Source: Paraburkholderia sp. BL10I2N1 (GTDB lineage Bacteria; Pseudomonadota; Gammaproteobacteria; Burkholderiales; Burkholderiaceae). Taken from it: a stretch of DNA of 64,000 bases. Made by a program: the position numbers and the translations under genes. The notes beneath the pieces are model-generated. The model saw nothing but the letters and a program-made list of their open reading frames with translations, was not told the origin of the DNA and searched no databases. Positions 17,956 to 25,990 of the stretch are shown piece by piece; the stretch's first letter is position 1, and every line of letters starts with the position of its first letter. The stretch covers positions 930,001 through 994,000 of the forward strand of contig NZ_SNWA01000001.1 in assembly GCF_004361815.1 (NCBI RefSeq). The letters run 5' to 3'.

Positions 17956-18432
17956 ATGAAAGCGATGAGTCGCGTAGCAGTCGAAGTGGTGTTCGGCGGT
18001 TCGCTGATCATGACTGGATGCGCGTATAACAGCAGCTCGGCGGACGTCTACACGGCGTCGCAGGCGCAGCGCGAAGAGACGGTCCGGATGGCTGTCGTCG
18101 ACAGCGTACGGGCGGTCAAGATCAGCTCGAATAACGGCCAGCCGAGCGGCATTGGCGCCATCGGCGGCGGTGCGCTGGGGGCGGTGGCAGGCAGCGCGAT
18201 TGGCGGCGGCCGTGGCTCGATCCTGACGGGTATCGTCGGCGGTCTGGCGGGTGTGGTAGCAGGCAACGCAGTAGAAAACGGCGCAGCCATGCGCGACGGC
18301 CTCGAAATTACCGTGCGACTCGATAACGGCGACATGCGTGCCATCACGCAAACCGCCACGGGCGAAATCTTCCGCGCAGGCGATCGCGTTCGCCTGCTCT
18401 CCAGCGGCGGCGTGACACGCGTCACGCACTAG
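17956..18432 (+). CDS. Glycine-zipper outer-membrane lipoprotein, SlyB/PcP-like
   Basis: 158 aa. A short signal peptide ends in a lipobox-like SLIMTGC, so the mature protein likely begins with a lipidated Cys. The centre (about residues 65-100) is a two-helix glycine zipper: GIGAIGGGALGAVAGSAIGGG and GIVGGLAGVVAGNAV. A C-terminal beta-rich part follows (EITVRLDNGDMRAITQ, GDRVRLLSSGG). This matches SlyB/17 kDa-antigen-like envelope proteins of largely structural role. ATG at 17956 is preferred over the TTG at 17941 because GGAG precedes it. It is 15 bp after the kinase gene and has its own terminator. Confidence 0.85.
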   Translation: MKAMSRVAVEVVFGGSLIMTGCAYNSSSADVYTASQAQREETVRMAVVDSVRAVKISSNNGQPSGIGAIGGGALGAVAGSAIGGGRGSILTGIVGGLAGVVAGNAVENGAAMRDGLEITVRLDNGDMRAITQTATGEIFRAGDRVRLLSSGGVTRVTH

Positions 18433-18484
18433 ATCCGTTTCCCCTGAGCCGCCGCGGCACGGATTGCCGTTGCGGCGACCTCAC

Positions 18485-18517
18485 GCGCATGCCCTCCCCT
18501 GTGCATGCGCTTTTTTT
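18485..18517 (+). terminator. Intrinsic terminator after the lipoprotein gene
   Basis: GCGCATGC (18485-18492) pairs with GCATGCGC (18503-18510), followed by seven T residues. It lies about 50 bp downstream of the lipoprotein stop. Confidence 0.85.
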
Positions 18518-18620
18518 CGTCCGTCTGAGGCGTCGAGGTTGATGCAGTTCTTCGCGTGGCCTCGCGCGATCGTCGACGGCTCGACAAACGCACGCGCCGC
18601 CGCACGCCAACCCGGCAGAC

Positions 18621-18654
18621 AAAAAAAATCCCGCCACCGGAGACCGGTGACGGG
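18621..18654 (-). terminator. Intrinsic terminator of the histone H1-like gene
   Basis: On the minus strand CCCGTCACCGG pairs with CCGGTGGCGGG (one mismatch) around a TCT loop, followed by eight T residues. It lies 70 bp beyond the histone-like stop. With the plus-strand terminator at 18485-18517 it separates two convergent units. The rest of 18433-18723 shows nothing else. Confidence 0.87.
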
Positions 18655-18723
18655 ACGGTGATTGGGTCCTGTTCTACCCAATCATCGGGCACATTGCGAA
18701 GTGCCGAGTGACTGCTTCAGCTA

Positions 18724-19311
18724 TTACGGACGGCTGCCAGTCGGAAACGGCCATGCAGCAGCCGGATTCAACGCAGTCTTCACCGTCGCAGCCGGCGCGG
18801 TCGATGCAGCAGGCGCAGCGGGAGCAGGTGCGGCCTTCTTCGCGACAGCCTTCTTCGCAGGGGCGGCCTTCTTGGCAGGGGCAGCCTTCTTCGCGGCAGC
18901 CTTCTTCGCAGGGGCAGCCTTCTTGGCAGCAGCCTTTTTCGCAGGCGCCTTCTTCGCAGCGGCCTTCTTGGCCGGTGCTGCCTTCTTCGCTGCAGCCTTC
19001 TTAGCCGGCGCGGCCTTCTTTGCAGCAACCTTCTTCACTGCGACTTTCTTTGCAGCGGCCTTCTTGGCCGGTGCTGCCTTCTTCGCTGCAACCTTCTTCA
19101 CAGCGACTTTCTTGGCAGCGACCTTCTTCGCTGCAACCTTCTTCGCCGGCGCAGCCTTCTTCGCTGCGACCTTCTTCACTGCCACTTTCTTGGCAGCAAC
19201 CTTCTTCACGGCGACCTTCTTGGCCGGTGCAGCCTTCTTCGCCGGAGCAGCTTTCTTGGCTGCAACCTTCTTCACAGCCGCTTTCTTCGCAGCTTTCTTT
19301 GCCATTGCCAT
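18724..19311 (-). CDS. Histone H1-like Ala/Lys/Pro-rich DNA-binding protein
   Basis: 195 aa, almost entirely Lys, Ala, Pro and Val arranged in runs of AAKKVAAKKV, VAVKK and AAPAKKAA pentapeptide-like units, like the C-terminal tail of eukaryotic H1 and chlamydial HctB. The repeats stop near residue 165 and are followed by a non-repetitive tail ending AAWPFPTGSRP. Such proteins bind DNA non-specifically and compact the nucleoid. AGGAG lies just upstream; of three starts (19314, 19311, 19305) the second has the best spacing. The repeat tract is prone to length change by slippage or recombination. Confidence 0.88.
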   Translation of the reverse strand: MAMAKKAAKKAAVKKVAAKKAAPAKKAAPAKKVAVKKVAAKKVAVKKVAAKKAAPAKKVAAKKVAAKKVAVKKVAAKKAAPAKKAAAKKVAVKKVAAKKAAPAKKAAAKKAAPAKKAAAKKAPAKKAAAKKAAPAKKAAAKKAAPAKKAAPAKKAVAKKAAPAPAAPAASTAPAATVKTALNPAAAWPFPTGSRP

Positions 19312-19314
19312 CAT

Positions 19315-19739
19315 TTTCTCCTTCAGGTTCAGATGAGAGTCAGTTCAAACAACACCCTTCGTCAAAACCCGCTTCCCGCTGACGCTTCTCACGGCGCGCG
19401 CTGCGAAGCGGGCTATTCATCGGCGTACGCAGATGCTGCGTGCTTACGCTAATGAATACGGTAAGGCGCGCCGTGCCACGAGGCACCGCGCGCCAGATCC
19501 AGTCGGCGTTGGATTTCAACGCCGGCAATCGCTTGATCGAGCCGTTGGCGGTTGAGCCAGCGACTTTTTCCGGGGGGAAGTTTGCCCATCCCACTGAAGG
19601 GTTCGCAAAGTACGTGTGGTCGTTGTGGGCCGATAAGGCACCGGGCACGCTTTGCATCAGGCGATCATGCTCCTAACCATGTCTGCCGCGGCCACTGCCA
19701 GCGGCATCCCCATCAATTTAGTCTACGACGCGTTCCCGA
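19315..19739. other. Intergenic region between nrdB and the histone-like gene, one strong hairpin
   Basis: No supportable gene. A stem of GGCGCGCCGTGCC (19465-19477) and GGCACCGCGCGCC (19482-19494), 13 positions with one mismatch and loop ACGA, is the main structure. It has no T-run in either direction. The region must contain the 3' end of the nrdB transcript and the promoter of the histone-like gene, but no clear -35/-10 pair was found. Confidence 0.5.
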
Positions 19740-20987
19740 TTATTCCCAGGAGAGTGCGCCGCCGGTCTGATATTCAATGACCCGCGTCTCAAAGAAGTTG
19801 CGTTCCTTCTTCAGGTCGATCATCTCGCTCATCCACGGGAACGGGTTTTCCTCGTTCGGGTACAGCGGATCGAGACCGATCTGCTGGCAACGGCGGTTGC
19901 AGATGAAGCGCAGATAGCTCTTGAACATCGACGCATTGAGGCCGAGCACCCCGCGCGGCATCGTGTCTTCTGCGTAGCGATATTCGAGATCGACAGCCTG
20001 CTTGAAGATTTCGCGGATTTCCGCGCGGAACTCAGCCGTCCACAGGTGCGGGTTTTCGAGTTTGATCTGGTTGATGAGGTCGATGCCGAAGTTGCAGTGC
20101 ATCGATTCGTCACGAAGGATGTACTGGTACTGTTCCGCCGCGCCGGTCATCTTGTTCTGGCGGCCTAGTGCAAGAATCTGCGTGAAGCCGACATAGAAGA
20201 AGAGGCCTTCCATCACACAGGCGAACACGATCAGCGAGCGAAGCAGCGTCTGATCGGCCTCGACCGTGCCGGTCTTGAAGGCCGGATCGGTCAGCACATG
20301 GATGTACGGAATCAGGAATTCGTCTTTCGCGCGGATCGAGGAGACTTCGTGATACGCATTGAAGATCTCGCCTTCGTCCAGGCCGAGCGATTCGACGATG
20401 TACTGGTAAGCGTGGGTGTGGATCGCCTCTTCGAACGCCTGGCGCAGCAGGAACTGGCGGCATTCGGGCGCCGTGATGTGGCGGTAGGTGCCCAGCACGA
20501 TGTTGTTCGCGGCGAGCGAGTCCGCCGTCACGAAGAAACCGAGGTTACGCTTGACGATCCGGCGCTCGTCTTCGGTCAGCCCGTTCGGGTCTTTCCAGAG
20601 CGCGATGTCGCGGGACATGTTGATTTCCTGGGGCATCCAGTGGTTCGCACAGCCCGACAGGTACTTTTCCCACGCCCACTTGTATTTGAACGGCACCAGT
20701 TGGTTGACGTCAGTCTGGCCGTTGATGATGCGCTTGTCGGCGACATTCACGCGCGCTTCGGAGACAGCGGCCGGTGCAGTCGGCGCAGTGCCTTGAGCGC
20801 CGTGACGGGTAACAGGAGGAGCGACGGCGATGTCGTTCGCGAAGATATCCTGAGCCGAGGGAGCCTGATGAGCGGCACGCGTTGCAGCCTGCGTCCCGAC
20901 AGCCGATCCCGCAGCGTTGCGCAACATATCTTGTTGCGAAGCGCTCGAGGGAGTTACGGCAGTGATCTCGTCATCCCAGTTGAGCAT
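19740..20987 (-). CDS. nrdB: Class Ia ribonucleotide reductase, beta (radical) subunit
   Basis: 415 aa di-iron/tyrosyl-radical subunit that pairs with NrdA to make deoxyribonucleotides. The four-helix ferritin-like core shows [15 protein letters not shown], with iron-ligand Glu and His, and later the [12 protein letters not shown] and [14 protein letters not shown] helices; the C-terminal tail is [20 protein letters not shown], expected to dock on NrdA. The first ~95 residues are a poorly conserved Ala/Thr-rich extension. The ATG at 20987 has GGTGAC 5 bp ahead and yields MLNWDDEI; alternatives at 20999 and 21002 add a few residues. It lies 583 bp downstream of nrdA on the same strand. Confidence 0.96.
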   Translation of the reverse strand: MLNWDDEITAVTPSSASQQDMLRNAAGSAVGTQAATRAAHQAPSAQDIFANDIAVAPPVTRHGAQGTAPTAPAAVSEARVNVADKRIINGQTDVNQLVPFKYKWAWEKYLSGCANHWMPQEINMSRDIALWKDPNGLTEDERRIVKRNLGFFVTADSLAANNIVLGTYRHITAPECRQFLLRQAFEEAIHTHAYQYIVESLGLDEGEIFNAYHEVSSIRAKDEFLIPYIHVLTDPAFKTGTVEADQTLLRSLIVFACVMEGLFFYVGFTQILALGRQNKMTGAAEQYQYILRDESMHCNFGIDLINQIKLENPHLWTAEFRAEIREIFKQAVDLEYRYAEDTMPRGVLGLNASMFKSYLRFICNRRCQQIGLDPLYPNEENPFPWMSEMIDLKKERNFFETRVIEYQTGGALSWE

Positions 20988-21570
20988 AAATGTCACCATC
21001 AATTTAGAACGGTTTGTACCATCTTTTCGTTAGCGATAAAAGGGTTCGCTCACGAAAAATCCTGTTTTCGATTCACGCTGCGACCTACATACAACACTTT
21101 GCTCAACAGACTGTCTGCATCGCTTCGCGTGAAGCGATCAAAGCATGTGTGATCGTTGGTCTTCGCTTCATCAAAAGTGCCTCGCTTCGAACTGACCTGG
21201 CGAGACTCGAAGCAACGTTGAAGTGTCGTTGCTGCGATGTCGAAGCACCGGGTCGTGCATGCGTTGCGCCTGCGTCGCTCGTGCTCCGCCTGTGCGTTTC
21301 GAGGCACTTCAAATCTGTGTCGCCTGACTTTCTCTACTGCGCTACCTTCTCTATCGGGCTACGCGACGAGAGCAAGGTTCAGGGTTTTCTCGCAGTCATC
21401 GACTGGGCGTCGATGATGCCGCAATGCGCGTTGCGCAAGGTGTTGCCAGTTCGATGTCTTGCTGCTGCGAGGCAGAAGTCTTCCCTCTGCTTCACTTCGA
21501 TGAGCGGCGCCTCTTTCCAGGAGCACCGCTCACCGCTTCCTTCACGACCGGCTTGCGCCGGCCGTCTGCC
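20988..21570. other. 583 bp nrdA-nrdB spacer, no gene recognised
   Basis: Open frames here have no recognisable family. A hairpin TGAGCGG (21501-21507) / CCGCTCA (21526-21532) lies about 40 bp past the nrdA stop and may mark the 3' end or a processing site of its mRNA; it lacks a T-run. A small GCTTC-GCGT-GAAGC palindrome lies near 21122-21135. No clear NrdR box pair was found directly ahead of nrdB, so whether nrdB has its own promoter is undecided. Confidence 0.5.
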
Positions 21571-24500
21571 TTACTGGCACGCTTCGCACTCTTCGAAGCC
21601 CGGATCGCCCGGACGCATCATGCACACTGGACCGTCTGCTTCCGGCGCTGCTTCCACCGCGACTGCGGCGGGCGCCACGGAGGCTGCATGAGCCGCCGCT
21701 GCCTGCAAGCCACCCGACGATGCTGCACCGCCGCTCGCGCCGAAACCAGCCGCGCCGCCTGCCGCACCGCCCGAGCTTTCGCCGCCGCCCGAGGACACCG
21801 CGTTAAGGGCGCCGTGCGCGACCGTCGACTTCTCGACGTGCGTCGCCGCCATCGTGCGGAGGTAATAGGTCGTCTTCAGACCGCGCAGCCACGCGAGCTT
21901 GTAGACCTCGTCGAGCTTCTTGCCCGATGCACCGCCCATGTAGATGTTGAGCGACTGCGCCTGGTCGATCCACTTCTGGCGACGCGATGCCGCTTCGACC
22001 AGCCACTTCGGATCGACTTCGAACGCGGTCGCGTAGATCGCGCGGAGGTCCGCCGGGATGCGGTCGATGCGCGACAGCGTGCCGTCGAAGTACTTCAGGT
22101 CGGCGACCATCACTTCGTCCCACAGGCCACGTTCCTTCAGGTCGCGCACCAGGTAGTCGTTCACCACCGTGAATTCGCCCGACAGGTTCGACTTCACGTA
22201 CAGGTTCTGGAACGTCGGCTCGATGCAGGCCGAGACGCCGATGATGTTCGAGATCGTCGCCGTCGGCGCGATCGCCACGCAGTTCGAGTTGCGCATGCCG
22301 TAGGTAGCGATGCGCCCACGCAGCTCCGTCCAGTCCATCGACTCGCTCGAATCCACCTCGACATAGCCGCCACGCGCTTCGGCGAGCAGCTTCAGCGTGT
22401 CCTGCGGGAGGATGCCGCGATCCCACAGGGAGCCGCGGTAGCTCGAATAGCGGCCGCGCTCGGCAGCCAGCTCGGTCGACGCGTAGTACGCGTAGTAGCA
22501 GACCGCTTCCATCGACGTGTCGGCGAACCTGACGGCCTCTTCCGACGCGTACGGCGTGCGCAGCAGGTGCAGGCAGTCCTGGAACCCCATGATGCCCATG
22601 CCGACCGGACGGTGCTTCAGGTTCGAGTTACGTGCCTTGGCGACCGCGTAATAGTTGATGTCGATCACGTTGTCGAGCATGCGCATCGCGACGCTGATGG
22701 TGCGCTTCAGCTTGTCGTGGTCGAGCGCCAGCGTGCCGTCGGCCTGCTTCGTCAGGTGAGCGACGAGGTTGACCGAGCCGAGGTTGCAGACGGCGATTTC
22801 GCTGTCGCTGGTGTTCAGCGTGATTTCCGTGCACAGGTTCGACGAGTGCACCACGCCCACGTGCTGCTGCGGTGAACGGATGTTGCACGGATCCTTGAAG
22901 GTGATCCACGGATGGCCGGTTTCAAACAGCATGCCGAGCATCTTGCGCCACAGTTGCGCCGCCGGGATCTTCTTGAACAGCTTGATCTCGCCGCGCGCCA
23001 CCTTGTCTTCGTAAGCTGTGTAAGCCGCTTCGAACTCGGCGCCGAACTTGTCGTGCAGATCCGGGCAGGTGGACGGCGAGAACAGCGTCCAGTCGCCGCC
23101 TTCGTGCACGCGCTTCATGAACAGATCGGGAATCCAGTTCGCCGTGTTCATGTCGTGCGTGCGACGACGGTCGTCACCGGTGTTCTTGCGCAGCTCGAGG
23201 AACTCTTCGATGTCCAGGTGCCACGATTCGAGGTACGCGCAGACCGCGCCTTTGCGCTTGCCGCCCTGGTTCACGGCGACAGCCGTGTCGTTGACCACCT
23301 TGAGGAACGGCACGACGCCTTGCGACTTGCCGTTGGTGCCCTTGATATGCGAGCCGAGCGCCCGCACGCGCGTCCAGTCGTTGCCGAGGCCGCCGGCGAA
23401 CTTCGACAGCAGCGCGTTCTCCTTCAGTGCTTCATAGATGCCGTCGAGGTCGTCGTCGACCGTCGTCAGGTAGCACGACGACAGCTGCGAGCGGCGCGTG
23501 CCCGAGTTGAACAGCGTCGGCGTCGAGCTCATGAAGTCGAAGCTCGACAGCACGTTGTAGAACTCGATCGCGCGTGCTTCGCGGTCGATCTCATTCAGCG
23601 CGAGACCCATCGCGACACGCATAAAGAATGCCTGCGGCATTTCAATCCGCACGCCGTCGCTATGCAGGAAGTAGCGGTCATACAGCGTTTGCAGGCCGAG
23701 GTAGCCGAACTGCAGGTCGCGCTCGGCGTCGAGCGCTGCGCCCAGACGCTTCAGGTCGAACTGCATCAGCTTGTCGTCGAGCAGTTCAACCTGCACGCCG
23801 CGCTTGATGAAGGTCGGGAAGTATTCAGCGTAACGCTCGCCCATTTCGCCCTGCGTGACTTCCTCTTCGAGGATCTCGCGGCGGATCGTGTGCAGCAGGA
23901 TGCGGGCCGTGACCTGGCTGTAGGCCGGATCCTTTTCGATCATCGTGCGCGCAGCGAGGATGGCCGAGTCATAGACCTGGCTCATCGGCACGCCGTCGTA
24001 CAGGTTCTTCACCGTTTCCGCGACGATCGGTTCGGCGCTCACGGCGTCGCCCAGGTTCGCGCAGGCCGATTCGATGATCGAGCGCAATGCGTTCATATCG
24101 AGCGGACGCGTCACGCCGCCGTCGACCACGTTCAAACCAGGCGCGCCCGCTGCCGCTTCCGGCTCATGGCTACGCTCCTGCGTGCGCTTCTCGCGATACA
24201 GCACGTACGCACGTGCGACGTTGTGTTCGCCGCCGCGCATCAGCGCGAGTTCGACCTGATCCTGGATGTCTTCGATGTGGAAGGTGCCGCCGTTCGGGCG
24301 GCTGCGCAGCAGTGCGCGCACGACGTTCTGCGTGAGCTGCTCCACCAGTTCGCGCACGCGTGCCGACGCCGCGCCTTGCCCGCCGTTGACGGCCAGAAAT
24401 GCCTTCGTCACCGCGATGGCGATTTTCGACGGCTCGAACGACACGACGCTGCCGTTACGACGGATCACCTTGTAGTCGGCGAAGGTCGCCTGCGGGGTGA

Positions 24501-24585
24501 GCGGCTGGCCGCCCTGTGCCTGTCCGCCGAGGGAGTGACTGGGTGCGCCCTCGTACCGGGTCGTCACGTTGTCGGTCGTTTGCAT
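21571..24585 (-). CDS. nrdA: Class Ia ribonucleotide reductase, alpha (catalytic) subunit
   Basis: 1004 aa, well above the ~760 aa of E. coli NrdA. An ATP-cone occupies about residues 40-130 (YKVIRRNGSVVSFEPSKI) and a second cone-like block lies near 160-250 (VTRPLDMNALRSIIESACANLG), giving two allosteric activity modules. The catalytic barrel carries NSGTRRSQLSSCYL, LCTEITLNTSDSEIAVCNLGS, IAPTATISNIIGVSACIEP and NLYVKSNLSGEF; the C-terminal redox pair is in EECEACQ. A Gly/Ala/Ser-rich linker of about 50 residues precedes that tail. AGGAGC 7 bp before ATG 24585 decides the start. The NrdR-box promoter is about 325 bp upstream. Confidence 0.97.
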   Translation of the reverse strand: MQTTDNVTTRYEGAPSHSLGGQAQGGQPLTPQATFADYKVIRRNGSVVSFEPSKIAIAVTKAFLAVNGGQGAASARVRELVEQLTQNVVRALLRSRPNGGTFHIEDIQDQVELALMRGGEHNVARAYVLYREKRTQERSHEPEAAAGAPGLNVVDGGVTRPLDMNALRSIIESACANLGDAVSAEPIVAETVKNLYDGVPMSQVYDSAILAARTMIEKDPAYSQVTARILLHTIRREILEEEVTQGEMGERYAEYFPTFIKRGVQVELLDDKLMQFDLKRLGAALDAERDLQFGYLGLQTLYDRYFLHSDGVRIEMPQAFFMRVAMGLALNEIDREARAIEFYNVLSSFDFMSSTPTLFNSGTRRSQLSSCYLTTVDDDLDGIYEALKENALLSKFAGGLGNDWTRVRALGSHIKGTNGKSQGVVPFLKVVNDTAVAVNQGGKRKGAVCAYLESWHLDIEEFLELRKNTGDDRRRTHDMNTANWIPDLFMKRVHEGGDWTLFSPSTCPDLHDKFGAEFEAAYTAYEDKVARGEIKLFKKIPAAQLWRKMLGMLFETGHPWITFKDPCNIRSPQQHVGVVHSSNLCTEITLNTSDSEIAVCNLGSVNLVAHLTKQADGTLALDHDKLKRTISVAMRMLDNVIDINYYAVAKARNSNLKHRPVGMGIMGFQDCLHLLRTPYASEEAVRFADTSMEAVCYYAYYASTELAAERGRYSSYRGSLWDRGILPQDTLKLLAEARGGYVEVDSSESMDWTELRGRIATYGMRNSNCVAIAPTATISNIIGVSACIEPTFQNLYVKSNLSGEFTVVNDYLVRDLKERGLWDEVMVADLKYFDGTLSRIDRIPADLRAIYATAFEVDPKWLVEAASRRQKWIDQAQSLNIYMGGASGKKLDEVYKLAWLRGLKTTYYLRTMAATHVEKSTVAHGALNAVSSGGGESSGGAAGGAAGFGASGGAASSGGLQAAAAHAASVAPAAVAVEAAPEADGPVCMMRPGDPGFEECEACQ

Positions 24586-24881
24586 GTGCAAAGCTCCTGG
24601 TCTTGGAATGGTGCGGAGAAACCCGCGGATTAGTACGATCGCCGCGCCGTATCCGGCGCGAACGTTGGGCTGCGGAGAATGGGCCAGCAAGGCCTGATGA
24701 CCGGATGCGACACGGCGGACTGGACGACGGTCTTCATCATGCGAGTCGCGATCACTGGCTGTGCCCTTTTCCCGAATTTGCCGGCAGTGCCCGCTCTCAT
24801 CGAGCCATGCCGGACCTGTATTTTTTCAATGCCTGGAATGCATGCGGCGCCATGCTCATGGAGCGGGGCGCCGCCTGATCT

Positions 24882-24897
24882 ACACAACATTTAGTGC
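24882..24897. promoter_or_regulatory. NrdR box 2 (promoter-distal)
   Basis: ACACAACATTTAGTGC matches the NrdR palindrome pattern (ACACwAtATwTwGTGT). It lies 31 bp from the other box, about three helical turns, the spacing needed for cooperative NrdR binding on one DNA face. Confidence 0.8.
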
Positions 24898-24912
24898 GAA
24901 ATCGAATTCATG

Positions 24913-24928
24913 ACACAAAGTATAGTGG
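24913..24928. promoter_or_regulatory. NrdR box 1, overlapping the nrdA -10
   Basis: ACACAAAGTATAGTGG is a second match to the NrdR box and contains the minus-strand -10 hexamer of the nrdA promoter. Binding here would block RNA polymerase when dATP is high, as in known nrd promoters. Confidence 0.82.
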
Positions 24929-24946
24929 AACTCGGGACTATCTCAA
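24919..24946 (-). promoter_or_regulatory. Sigma-70 promoter of nrdA
   Basis: On the minus strand TTGAGA (24941-24946) and TATACT (24919-24924) are 16 bp apart. The predicted transcript starts near 24912, giving a leader of about 325 nt before the nrdA ATG. No known riboswitch motif was recognised in the leader. The rest of the gap up to the ampD stop (24947-25065) holds nothing I can identify. Confidence 0.7.
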
Positions 24947-25065
24947 ATTATTTTATTTGCGCTCCCCCGCTTGACTTTTCACATGGGCAAGCCGGACGGG
25001 ACTGCCCGGAAAGCAAGGCTGTGCAACGTTTTCGGCCCGTTGCGCAAAGCCCTCCCGAATGCCCC

Positions 25066-25662
25066 TTATGACGCTGCGGAAAACTTGAGATAGGGGAAAT
25101 ACCGATCCGCGAGCCTGGTGTCGCGCTGAAGACGGGGCCACTCGAAATGCGGACCCGGATCGGTCTTGCGACCCGGTGCGATATCGGAGTGGCTGGCGAG
25201 GGCTTCGATGGGATAGTGTCCGACGAGGGCTGTCACAAGCGCGCTCAAGGTCCGGTATTGCGCCGGTTCGAACGCGGTCGTGTCGCTGCCTTCCAGCTCG
25301 ATGCCGATCGAGAAGTCATTGCAGCGCTCGCGACCGAAGAAGCTCGAGACGCCCGCATGCCAGGCACGCTCATCGCACGATACGTACTGTTCGAGCGCGC
25401 CGTCGCGATGGATCACGAAGTGCGCCGACACCTTGACGCCGCGCAGGTGCGTGTCGAAGTACGGATGCGCGTCACAGTCGAGACGGTTCTGGAAGAGCTC
25501 AGCGATCGCGCTGCCGCCGAACTCGCCGGGAGGCAGGCTGATGTTGTGAACGACGATGAGCGTAGGCGGCACGCCCTCGGGGCGCGCTTCGAAATTCGAG
25601 GTTGGCAGTTTGCGTGCGGCTGCGACCCAACCGTCAGCATCGACGGTGAAATCGTCGCTCAT
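25066..25662 (-). CDS. ampD: 1,6-anhydro-N-acetylmuramyl-L-alanine amidase
   Basis: 198 aa cytosolic zinc amidase removing the peptide from anhydro-muropeptides during murein recycling, feeding tripeptide to Mpl; loss of AmpD typically derepresses chromosomal beta-lactamases where ampR/ampC exist. Zinc ligands are His39 (LIVVHNIS), His158 (ASHSDIAPGRK) and Asp168 (KTDPGPHFEW); Glu in GIELEG is the catalytic acid region. No signal peptide. The start MSDDFTVDADGW at 25662 overlaps the preceding gene's stop (ATGA) and replaces an upstream in-frame start that would add 40 arginine-rich residues. Confidence 0.95.
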   Translation of the reverse strand: MSDDFTVDADGWVAAARKLPTSNFEARPEGVPPTLIVVHNISLPPGEFGGSAIAELFQNRLDCDAHPYFDTHLRGVKVSAHFVIHRDGALEQYVSCDERAWHAGVSSFFGRERCNDFSIGIELEGSDTTAFEPAQYRTLSALVTALVGHYPIEALASHSDIAPGRKTDPGPHFEWPRLQRDTRLADRYFPYLKFSAAS

Positions 25663-25982
25663 CGGGCGTCGCGGCCCGACTGCCGGGCCGCGTTGCGCTG
25701 TGCATGATCCGCGCTGCAGAAGGGCTGACCGCCGACGACGACCGAGTCGCTTTCCGGCGCATGCACGCCGCACTCGGCGCAAAGGATCATGGGCTCGGCA
25801 AGTTGCGGCGCGGCGGACGAGCCCTGTGCGCCGGCGGCGCCCTTGCCCGCGCGCTGCCCGCTCCCGGCACCGGACGACGAGGCGCCCGTACGCGACGACG
25901 TACGCGCATCAGCGCGGCGCAGCGCCTTCACGAGCCAGTTCCCGACGATGAACAGCAGAATCAGCAGAAAGATTTGTCGCAT
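25659..25982 (-). CDS. PP0621-like small membrane protein with a Cys motif
   Basis: 107 aa. The N-terminus MRQIFLLILLFIVGNWLVKAL is one membrane helix or signal-anchor. A Ser/Gly/Ala-rich linker (residues ~25-65) leads to a small metal-binding-like C-terminus with CAECGVHAPES and QPFCSADH (three cysteines and histidines), as in PP0621-family proteins found next to ampD or histidine kinases. Function is unknown. It is placed 8 bp after the CcsA-like gene and overlaps ampD by 4 bp, so the three genes look like an operon. Confidence 0.82.
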   Translation of the reverse strand: MRQIFLLILLFIVGNWLVKALRRADARTSSRTGASSSGAGSGQRAGKGAAGAQGSSAAPQLAEPMILCAECGVHAPESDSVVVGGQPFCSADHAQRNAARQSGRDAR

Positions 25983-25990
25983 GATGACGG

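Noticed and set aside
18724..19311. CRISPR-like or tandem DNA repeat array in the histone-like gene
   Set aside because: The repetition comes from codons for Lys/Ala/Pro-rich units and there are no unique spacers.
19340..19657. 105-codon minus-strand frame between nrdB and the histone-like gene
   Set aside because: No family resemblance or ribosome site, and it crosses the strong hairpin at 19465-19494.
21014..21691. 225-codon plus-strand frame in the nrdA-nrdB spacer
   Set aside because: Runs into the nrdA 3' end antisense; no recognisable domain or start signal.
24586..24912. Riboswitch (for example cobalamin) in the nrdA leader
   Set aside because: No B12-box-like motif or other known riboswitch core could be found by eye.
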